From JAVBOP01 sp031550405 (GTDB lineage Bacteria > Bacteroidota > Ignavibacteria > Kapaibacteriales > UBA2268): a stretch of DNA of 5,158 nt. A model generated the notes under the pieces. The model searched no databases. It saw only the letters and a program-made list of their open reading frames with translations, and was not told the DNA's origin. Position 1 is the stretch's first letter, and each line of letters starts with the position of its first letter. Location: positions 1 to 5,158 of the forward strand of contig JAVBOP010000115.1 of the NCBI GenBank assembly GCA_031550405.1. Reading direction: 5' to 3'. Below are positions 1-4,550 of the stretch, piece by piece. Made by a program: the position numbers and the translations under genes.

Positions 1-39
1 GGTTATCTTTATCCTATTTTAAGGTCATCTGCGAATTAA
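1..39 (+). CDS. possible C-terminal tail of an upstream gene (partial)
   Basis: Reading frame 1 is open from the window edge and gives GYLYPILRSSAN followed by TAA at 37-39. A second frame is open from base 3 to a TAA at 57-59, so the true frame cannot be decided from so few codons. One of them probably ends the gene whose transcript stops at the hairpin at 58-88. The YLYPILR ending loosely recalls the aromatic, basic ends of the Rhs toxin tails elsewhere in the window, but this is too short to support a family call. Confidence 0.22.
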   Translation, partial: GYLYPILRSSAN

Positions 40-57
40 AAATGTATAGAGAAGAGT

Positions 58-88
58 AAAAAGCCAACTAAAAATAGTTGGCCTTTTT
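58..88 (+). terminator. intrinsic terminator
   Basis: A perfect 8-bp stem, GCCAACTA (63-70) with TAGTTGGC (75-82), encloses an AAAA loop. It is preceded by five A (58-62) and followed by C and five T (84-88). This is a classical Rho-independent terminator for plus-strand transcription. The A-run on the left would also let it work in reverse. It separates whatever lies upstream from the lipoprotein block starting at 158. Confidence 0.85.
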
Positions 89-100
89 GTATCTTAAAGA

Positions 101-128
101 TTGGTAATTTTGAGTTACTGTAACTTTG
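101..128 (+). promoter_or_regulatory. candidate Bacteroidota promoter for the lipoprotein block
   Basis: TAACTTTG at 121-128 matches the Bacteroides -7 consensus TAnnTTTG exactly. A TTG at 101-103 lies 17 bases upstream and could serve as the -33 element, although the full TTTG is not present. Transcription would start near 133-137, giving a leader of roughly 25 bases before the first lipoprotein gene. Its place right after a terminator and before a run of same-strand genes supports the call; the short consensus means chance is not excluded. Confidence 0.55.
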
Positions 129-157
129 TATATAATTCCCTATTTTAAAATAGATAG

Positions 158-505
158 ATGATGAAATATTTATGTTTATTAACATTTATGATTTTATTTT
201 ATGCTTGTAGCACAAAAGTGCCAGAACACTTATATAAAATACATGAGAATTGTCTTACGGAGCAAAACGCAATAGATGTGGCAAATGCCTATTTAATACA
301 ATGTAAAATTATGACAGAAAATCAAATCAAAGAAAGAGAAATAAAAATAATTGATAAAACAGATTTTTATTACATTAGTTACAATCGGAAATATGTTGAA
401 ACATCTGGTTATTCTGTTAGATGTGGAGGTAGAGAAGCATTGCCTTATATAATTGAAATTAATAAAAATGATTGTAATATTATATCTGCCAAGTTTAAAA
501 ATTAA
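158..505 (+). CDS. small lipoprotein, probable immunity protein (paralog A1)
   Basis: The product is a 115-residue lipoprotein with a short basic start, a hydrophobic segment and a lipobox ending FYAC (Cys17 from the first Met). It should be lipidated and sit in the periplasm-facing envelope; no acidic surface-export signal follows the Cys. Either ATG (158 or 161) could start it; 161 gives the MKY start shared with the next gene. After the signal it carries the string VPEHLYKIH and the motif NAIDVANAY, then a mixed alpha/beta part ending in a strand pair with a late DC. The helix followed by GG and IEI..NDC loosely resembles NTF2-fold immunity proteins (Imm-NTF2 type), an unverified comparison. 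Its context beside a near-duplicate and an Rhs toxin tip supports an immunity role. No toxin gene is adjacent, so it may be an orphan immunity gene. Confidence 0.7.
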   Translation: MMKYLCLLTFMILFYACSTKVPEHLYKIHENCLTEQNAIDVANAYLIQCKIMTENQIKEREIKIIDKTDFYYISYNRKYVETSGYSVRCGGREALPYIIEINKNDCNIISAKFKN

Positions 506-509
506 ATTT

Positions 510-517
510 AAGGAGGT
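510..517 (+). promoter_or_regulatory. strong Shine-Dalgarno for gene at 524
   Basis: AAGGAGGT lies 6 bases before the ATG at 524, and this near-perfect SD fixes that start. Such sites are uncommon in Bacteroidota. It sits within a 12-base string AAATTTAAGGAG (504-515) that recurs before the next gene at 890-901. Confidence 0.75.
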
Positions 518-523
518 AAAACA

Positions 524-844
524 ATGAAATACTTTTGTTTATTAATATTGCTTTTGTTTTATAGTTGTAGTACTAAAGTACCAGAACATTTATATAAAAT
601 ACACACAAACTGCCTTACAGAAGAAAATGCAATAGATGTGGCGAATGCCTATTGGACGCATGAATGTGGAAAAGATAACTTTAAGATAGAAGAGTATGAT
701 ATTAAAATTGTGGAAAGAGACGACACTTTCTATATTGAACATTCAATGAAAGAAAAAGAAGGTTATACGGTTAGAGGAGGACTTTATACAATTGAAATCA
801 GCAAAAAAGATTGTAGTATCGTATATAAGCGAATACATGTATAG
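524..844 (+). CDS. small lipoprotein, probable immunity protein (paralog A2)
   Basis: The product is a 106-residue lipoprotein, a tandem paralog of the gene at 158-505, 18 bases downstream of it. The signal peptide ends in the lipobox FYSC (Cys15). Residues from the lipobox Cys to about 42 (STKVPEHLYKIH, NCLTEENAIDVANAY) are almost identical to the first copy, and the DNA is also close there. The rest diverges strongly in sequence and length but keeps the same plan: a middle helix, a GYTVRGG segment and a final IEISKKDC strand. Two Cys positions (after IHTN and in KKDC) are shared with the first copy and could form a disulfide in the periplasm. It shares the leader of the first gene and is probably co-transcribed. 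As with its twin, an NTF2-like immunity fold is a guess from the pattern. Confidence 0.72.
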   Translation: MKYFCLLILLLFYSCSTKVPEHLYKIHTNCLTEENAIDVANAYWTHECGKDNFKIEEYDIKIVERDDTFYIEHSMKEKEGYTVRGGLYTIEISKKDCSIVYKRIHV

Positions 845-895
845 CATTTACCATAATCCATATTTTGTTAGCAGCTATTTTTACTTTCCAAATTT

Positions 896-901
896 AAGGA
901 G
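896..901 (+). promoter_or_regulatory. Shine-Dalgarno for gene at 907
   Basis: AAGGAG lies 5 bases before the ATG at 907 (8 before the in-frame ATG at 910). It is embedded in AAATTTAAGGAG (890-901), identical to the 12 bases before the second lipoprotein gene, which suggests the leader was copied along with a cassette. Confidence 0.65.
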
Positions 902-906
902 ATAAT

Positions 907-1476
907 ATGATGAAATTTATTTTTTTTAGCTTATTGTGTTCTATGTTGTTCGGCTGTACAACAATAACCCAAAAATTGCCATCAGATTATGATAAATTAG
1001 AAATGATAATTGCTTCTGATAAAAATCAAACATCTGATACAGCTATAATAACTGTAACATTCAGAAACAATACAGCACAAGCTCTGTATTTGCTAAACTA
1101 TGAAATTATTATTGATTATTTTCCCAATATATTACCTCCATATTCGCCTTGGAGTATTAAAATGTTATTTAATAGCACTGTGGAAAAATGGAGCAGTAAT
1201 CTATGGTTCACGTTAGTGCAGTGGGATATGAATAAACCAAAAAAAGAAGAGTATATATGTATCAAAAGCGGAAATGAATTTTCAGTTAATTTTCCAATTG
1301 ATTTTAGAATTTTGTGCTCTGCTAATGATGATATACATCCGAATTCTGATTTTATTAATAATGATTATGGTATCTACTCTATAAGGCTTGGGTATGAAGA
1401 TAGAAGTCATGTAATCAAAAATTCAATAAATTGGAAGCTGGAAAGTAATACAATAAAAATTTTATATGAAAAATAA
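907..1476 (+). CDS. lipoprotein with Ig-like beta-sandwich pattern, putative immunity protein
   Basis: The product is a 189-residue lipoprotein: MMKF start, Phe/Leu-rich signal, lipobox LFGC (Cys17). The mature part is rich in beta strands. A segment around residues 44-62 (TAIITVTFRNNTAQALYL) has the look of an Ig-like or bacterial protease-inhibitor-like sandwich in which a polar turn separates two strands. A Trp-rich middle follows (PWSIKM, KWSSNLWF, QWDM). The end, IYSIRLGYEDRS, resembles the last strands of such a fold. I do not recognise a named family. It is the third gene after the promoter near 121 and lies just before a terminator-like hairpin, so it probably closes the operon. Immunity is inferred from neighbourhood only; a general envelope lipoprotein is possible. 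Confidence 0.6.
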   Translation: MMKFIFFSLLCSMLFGCTTITQKLPSDYDKLEMIIASDKNQTSDTAIITVTFRNNTAQALYLLNYEIIIDYFPNILPPYSPWSIKMLFNSTVEKWSSNLWFTLVQWDMNKPKKEEYICIKSGNEFSVNFPIDFRILCSANDDIHPNSDFINNDYGIYSIRLGYEDRSHVIKNSINWKLESNTIKILYEK

Positions 1477-1501
1477 GTTAGTTAAGTAGAATTTACAATA
1501 C

Positions 1502-1540
1502 AAAAAAGGTCGTGTCTTAAATGGCACGACCAATGTTTTA
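1502..1540 (+). terminator. terminator-like hairpin after lipoprotein block
   Basis: GGTCGTG (1508-1514) pairs perfectly with CACGACC (1525-1531) across a 10-base loop. Six A precede the stem (1502-1507) and a T-rich but interrupted tract follows (AATGTTTTATAT). The right-hand T-run is weaker than in the hairpin at 63-82, so termination on the plus strand may be partial. On the minus strand the A-run would give a clean U-tract. It marks the boundary between the first lipoprotein block and the orphan Rhs tip. Confidence 0.6.
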
Positions 1541-1572
1541 TATATTTATGAATTATTTTTAATAAAAAATAC

Positions 1573-2637
1573 ATGGTTATAGTATATACCGGCCATGAAC
1601 ATCTTGGCAGCTTTGGCATTATCAATATGTATGGTCGCATCTATGACCCAAATACAGCGAGCTTCTTCTCGCCTGATCCGTTTGTTGTTTCTGCTACATC
1701 AACGCAGGCATTCAACAGATACAGCTACTGCCTGAATAATCCGCTTATGTATACCGACCCCAGCGGCGAGTTTCCATGGCTTATTCCAGTAATTGCCGGC
1801 GCTCTCATAGGTACTTATTCTGGTGGTATTATGGCTAATGATGGACAATATAACCCATTAAAATGGAATTTTAGCTCGAGCAAAACTTGGGGCTATATGT
1901 TTGGCGGTGCAATAGTAGGCGGCTTAAGTGGTTATGGTGGTTGGGCGATAGCGGGTTCGGGCATTCCGATGGCAAATACCGCAGCAATAGCAGGTGCATC
2001 ATTAACTAACTCGATAGGAACATATATTTACACGGGCGGGCAAACAGATATTACAATGAGCTTGGGCTTTGGCTCATATAATTTTACTAAAAACAAATTT
2101 AGTACTTTTAGCTCAAAAAACAAATGGTATCAAAATCTTGGATATGCGTTAGGAACGTTAGGGAATGTGAGTGATATAATGACCCTACCTTTTTTAGGTG
2201 GACAAAATGTTGAAGTTATAACAAATAACGAAGATTGGATTTCTCATTCAGAAGTTGCTGTTGATGGCAAAAGTGTTATTTCATGGGGGCCAACAAAAAC
2301 AAGTTATTCAAATTGGGAATATTTAACGAGTGTGAACCCTGGCACCAATAGTTATCATTCATATTATAACGAAATAAATAAAACATTACCTCATCTTGCT
2401 ATCAAAGCTAATGCGAACATAATTAATGCTTATGCAAATTTTTTGAATAATACTCAATTACCTTATAATGCTATTTTTAGTAGTTGTTCAACTCAGGCGT
2501 CAATAGCTTTAAATTTAGCAGGAGCATTTAATTTAGGTTTTTTGCATCCATATTTGTTACATTATCAGCTGATGCTAATGCCATCAATATATATTAATAG
2601 TTCACAGCTTCAATATTTAGGAAATTTTCGGAGATAA
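1573..2637 (+). CDS. orphan Rhs C-terminal tip with predicted cysteine-hydrolase toxin domain
   Basis: The 354-residue product is only the end of an Rhs/YD-repeat polymorphic toxin; the usual body of more than 1,000 residues is absent. Residues 5-66 are the Bacteroidota Rhs-associated core (YTGHEHL, INMYGRIYDP, FFSPDPF, FNRYSYCLNNPLMYTDPSGE). Residues 67-155 are a Gly/Ala-rich hydrophobic linker (GGAIVGGLSGYGGWAIAG, TYIYTGG). The variable toxin domain follows, with SHSEVAVDG (His225) on a strand and YNAIFSSCSTQAS (Cys305) at a helix start, then LHPYLLHYQ. This His-before-Cys order fits a circularly permuted papain-like fold (LRAT, permuted NlpC/P60), so a peptidase, amidase or acyl-transfer activity is inferred. 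An in-frame TGA at 1549 makes ATG 1573 the only upstream start, and it has no SD. A likely immunity gene starts 2 bases after the stop. The toxin is probably silent unless recombined into a full rhs gene. Confidence 0.82.
   Translation: MVIVYTGHEHLGSFGIINMYGRIYDPNTASFFSPDPFVVSATSTQAFNRYSYCLNNPLMYTDPSGEFPWLIPVIAGALIGTYSGGIMANDGQYNPLKWNFSSSKTWGYMFGGAIVGGLSGYGGWAIAGSGIPMANTAAIAGASLTNSIGTYIYTGGQTDITMSLGFGSYNFTKNKFSTFSSKNKWYQNLGYALGTLGNVSDIMTLPFLGGQNVEVITNNEDWISHSEVAVDGKSVISWGPTKTSYSNWEYLTSVNPGTNSYHSYYNEINKTLPHLAIKANANIINAYANFLNNTQLPYNAIFSSCSTQASIALNLAGAFNLGFLHPYLLHYQLMLMPSIYINSSQLQYLGNFRR
2630..2633 (+). promoter_or_regulatory. Shine-Dalgarno inside the toxin end, for the immunity gene
   Basis: GGAG at 2630-2633 lies in the last two sense codons of the Rhs tip (CGG AGA TAA), 6 bases before the ATG at 2640. 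Placing the immunity gene's ribosome site inside the toxin's 3' end suggests coupled translation and helps toxin and immunity move together. Confidence 0.5.
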
Positions 2638-2639
2638 TA

Positions 2640-3137
2640 ATGAAAAAAATAATATTAATATTGATACTTTTATTGAATATCCAATGTACTAGTCAGATGC
2701 AAGTTAATGAAATAGAATTTAATCAAGCGCAAAACACTACTCCTATAGAGTATTTTTGTAAAATGATGCAAAACAAACCAGAAAAAATAGCAAAAAATAA
2801 CTATTATATTATTCAAGAAAAACAAGACTACATCTTTTATGGAAAAATCAAAAGCAAAATGTTTAGTTCTTCTATCTCTGAAATACTTAAAGTTAATAAG
2901 ATTGAATTAATTCAGGAATTTCCAATGTATAAAGAGTTAGAAGGATATAAATTGCAAGATAAGGCAATTGCATATTTTATAGAAAAGAATCAGATTGATA
3001 GGAAAGAACTCAATATAAATGATGTCAAATTTTATTTAAAAAATTATATTGAGATAGAAATAGATTATACATTAAAAAAGCAAAAAAATGCTATAATTTA
3101 TTTATTTGACAAGAAGACATTGGAACTAATTGAATGA
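2640..3137 (+). CDS. lipoprotein, likely cognate immunity protein of the Rhs tip
   Basis: The product is a 165-residue lipoprotein: MKK start, long Ile/Leu run, Cys16 in NIQC. It is very Lys/Ile/Asn rich, as expected from the AT-rich DNA. The mature protein looks like alternating strands and helices (YYIIQEKQDYIFYGKIK, then KELEGYKLQDKAIAYFIEKN) and ends with the strand IIYLFDKK. I recognise no named family. It starts 2 bases after the toxin stop, the typical place for the protective partner, and its envelope location fits a toxin that would attack in the periplasm. Its stop overlaps the toxin remnant at 3134 by an ATGA, and the sequence changes character exactly there, so the last few residues could have been altered by recombination. 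Confidence 0.72.
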   Translation: MKKIILILILLLNIQCTSQMQVNEIEFNQAQNTTPIEYFCKMMQNKPEKIAKNNYYIIQEKQDYIFYGKIKSKMFSSSISEILKVNKIELIQEFPMYKELEGYKLQDKAIAYFIEKNQIDRKELNINDVKFYLKNYIEIEIDYTLKKQKNAIIYLFDKKTLELIE

Positions 3138-3283
3138 ATAGGGCGTCGTTGGGGCTGTGGCTGAATGGTATTCCTAACATTGGTTTGCATCCATATACGG
3201 TGCAAGGCTCAGTGTGGTTGTGGAATATAGGAATTACCCCAGCATTAATTAATAATTCATATCACTTATTAAATTACAGATAG
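3134..3283 (+). pseudogene. remnant of a second Rhs toxin C-terminus
   Basis: Between two lipoprotein genes is an open frame of 49 codons, short enough to be missed by length filters. Its residues 4-21 (ASLGLWLNGIPNIGLHPY) align with residues 309-327 of the upstream toxin (ASIALNLAGAFNLGFLHPY), and both continue for a similar length to a basic end (LLNYR versus GNFRR). The homology starts about two residues after the position of the catalytic Cys, so the active site is gone. The ATG at 3134 overlaps the previous stop as ATGA and is probably accidental. GC is clearly higher than in the flanking genes. It is best read as the last piece of a lost toxin of the same family, left attached to the immunity gene that starts at 3285. 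Confidence 0.75.
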
Positions 3284-3284
3284 C

Positions 3285-3587
3285 ATGAAAAACTTAAAAT
3301 ATATTGTATTGGTATTTATTTTAGTAATTACGTCCTGTTGTTCTTATAATAAAAAAAACATGGAAAATTGTGAAATCAAAAAAGTATTAAGAGTAACGAA
3401 TGAAAATGATAATTTATATTATATACATGTTCAATTCAGTTCTTGTTCTTCCAAAAAATCACGAGAAAATCTTATAAAAGATGAAATGAGAAATAGATTT
3501 CCGTCAATTCAAAATAGAACAATACATGTGGAAGAATATCTAGGAAAAATGTATAATGAATATAAATATGAAGTAAAAATAGAGTAG
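3285..3587 (+). CDS. small lipoprotein, likely immunity protein of the lost second toxin
   Basis: The product is a 100-residue lipoprotein with signal MKNLKYIVLVFILVITSC (Cys18, followed by a second Cys). The mature part begins with strands (CEIKKVLRVTNEN, LYYIHVQFSS), then a helix with Lys/Arg/Glu (KKSRENLIKDEMRNRF) and a last strand pair (RTIHVEEYL, YKYEVKIE). Cys residues in ENCEI and FSSCSS could pair. No named family is recognised. It begins one base after the stop of the toxin remnant (3134-3283), the same spacing logic as the intact pair at 2637/2640, which makes it the probable surviving immunity partner. There is no SD; the leader is inside the remnant. Confidence 0.65.
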   Translation: MKNLKYIVLVFILVITSCCSYNKKNMENCEIKKVLRVTNENDNLYYIHVQFSSCSSKKSRENLIKDEMRNRFPSIQNRTIHVEEYLGKMYNEYKYEVKIE

Positions 3588-3625
3588 ATATTAGCGCAAG
3601 TCCATATCTTTATCAAATAAAATAA
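3587..3625 (+). other. possible trace of a third toxin tail
   Basis: A short open stretch reads DISASPYLYQIK and ends in TAA at 3623-3625, 13 bases before the lipoprotein start at 3639. Position, the Pro-Tyr/Leu-Tyr content and the basic end recall the other two toxin tails, and the order tail then immunity gene is repeated. At 12 codons this is weak and could be chance. Confidence 0.2.
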
Positions 3626-3638
3626 TAATAGAAATAAT

Positions 3639-4139
3639 ATGAAGAAGTTATTTATAATAGTATGCTTAGAAATGATAGTATTAAGTTGTTCTCCCAGTCA
3701 TAAATGTAATTCTAATAATAATAGTATGAACGGACAAAGATACGAATTGCAAGCGCGTAGTTTTACGGAAATTCCAAAAGATTTATTAGGTAATATTGAT
3801 AGAATGGGAATAGACGAATGTTTGTTACTGACCGAATTGGAAGGAAGGTATTTTAATGCACTTTATCAAATAAACGAATTAGAATTTAATTTTTCTGGCA
3901 AAAAAATGGCTTTTTTTACGGGTAGCCTTGGCAAAAGCAAAAGTAATAAGAAAAGATACTTTATGGCGGAAAGAGGTAGATTAAATACAAATTATTCTCC
4001 GATGCTTTATACATTTTCGATACCACATGCAGGTCAAAAAGCTGAAAGTGGTGGTTATGATGCAGCTATTGTTTATTGGAGTAAAACTTTGGTGTCGATA
4101 AAAGATGTTGTAAAAAGGTTGAAGGAGCAAAAAAAATAA
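3639..4139 (+). CDS. lipoprotein, putative immunity protein (paralog B1)
   Basis: The product is a 166-residue lipoprotein with MKKLF start and lipobox VLSC (Cys17), followed by a Ser/Asn-rich tether (about residues 18-32). The mature domain has a helix with DRMGIDECLLLTELEGRYFN, then the motif FNFSGKKMAFFTG, a GKSKSNKKRYF segment, and a C-terminal AESGGYDAAIVYWSK block followed by a charged helix (SIKDVVKRLKEQ). The next gene repeats most of these motifs, which defines a small family; I do not know its name. It sits in the run of Rhs-linked lipoproteins with an A/T-rich leader and no SD. An immunity function is inferred from context and from tandem duplication, which is typical of immunity genes. 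Confidence 0.65.
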   Translation: MKKLFIIVCLEMIVLSCSPSHKCNSNNNSMNGQRYELQARSFTEIPKDLLGNIDRMGIDECLLLTELEGRYFNALYQINELEFNFSGKKMAFFTGSLGKSKSNKKRYFMAERGRLNTNYSPMLYTFSIPHAGQKAESGGYDAAIVYWSKTLVSIKDVVKRLKEQKK

Positions 4140-4148
4140 TTTTTTAGA

Positions 4149-4550
4149 ATGAAAATAATAATGATAACCTTAATGATTGTGGCATTTTCAATTATACAAT
4201 GTTCTAGTTCAAGAGATCTAAATGAACAAGTTTCGCATGAAGAAATCAAGGGAAATATTGTAAATACATTGAAATATCTTGATAAAATGGGAATAGATAG
4301 TTCGGAATATTTAAATAATTATGAGGCTGAATATTTTAATGAGAAATTTGAAAATTATAAAAAATTTAATTTCTCAGGGGAAAAAGTGTGTTTCGTTGGT
4401 CCTGGTGGTTTAGTCTTTTCGAATAAACAAAAATATTTTAACGAATTAACAAAGTATAAATCTGTTAAAAGCGATTTACATATTTTTAATGAATCCGAAA
4501 AAGAAGAATCTGGAGGCTATATTGCAGCAATTTTTTCCTCAAACGATTAA
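4149..4550 (+). CDS. truncated lipoprotein, putative immunity protein (paralog B2)
   Basis: The product is a 133-residue lipoprotein, signal ending IIQC (Cys18), 9 bases after paralog B1. It shares with B1 the blocks LDKMGIDSSEYL, EAEYFN, FNFSGEKVCF, SNKQKYF and ESGGYIAAI. In B1 the last block continues with VYWSK and a charged helix of about 25 residues; here it stops after AAI with the unrelated FSSND. The last six codons lie on the opposite strand of the response regulator's coding sequence. The C-terminal helix has therefore been lost at a recombination or assembly junction within about 4521-4535, and the stop codon is provided by foreign sequence. It may be non-functional. Confidence 0.65.
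   Translation: MKIIMITLMIVAFSIIQCSSSRDLNEQVSHEEIKGNIVNTLKYLDKMGIDSSEYLNNYEAEYFNEKFENYKKFNFSGEKVCFVGPGGLVFSNKQKYFNELTKYKSVKSDLHIFNESEKEESGGYIAAIFSSND

Noticed and set aside
530..537. TACTTTTG matching the Bacteroidota -7 consensus
   Set aside because: It lies inside the signal-peptide codons of the gene at 524, in a sequence dictated by coding, and has no -33 element at suitable distance.
864..889. Possible promoter in the gap before 907 (TTTG, then TACTTTCC)
   Set aside because: The -7 box misses the final TG of TAnnTTTG, the spacing is short, and the gene is readily explained as part of the upstream operon.
3167..3238. Near-perfect inverted repeat GGTATTCCTA / TAGGAATTACC around a loop of about 51 bases
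   Set aside because: Arms are 10-11 bases with a bulge and lie in sequence explained as toxin-tail codons; no T-tract or mobile-element context is present.
4129..4147. A-run followed by T-run (AAAAAAAATAATTTTTTAG) as a terminator
   Set aside because: The pairing is only A/T with no GC stem, so it would not form a stable terminator, and the next gene starts immediately after.
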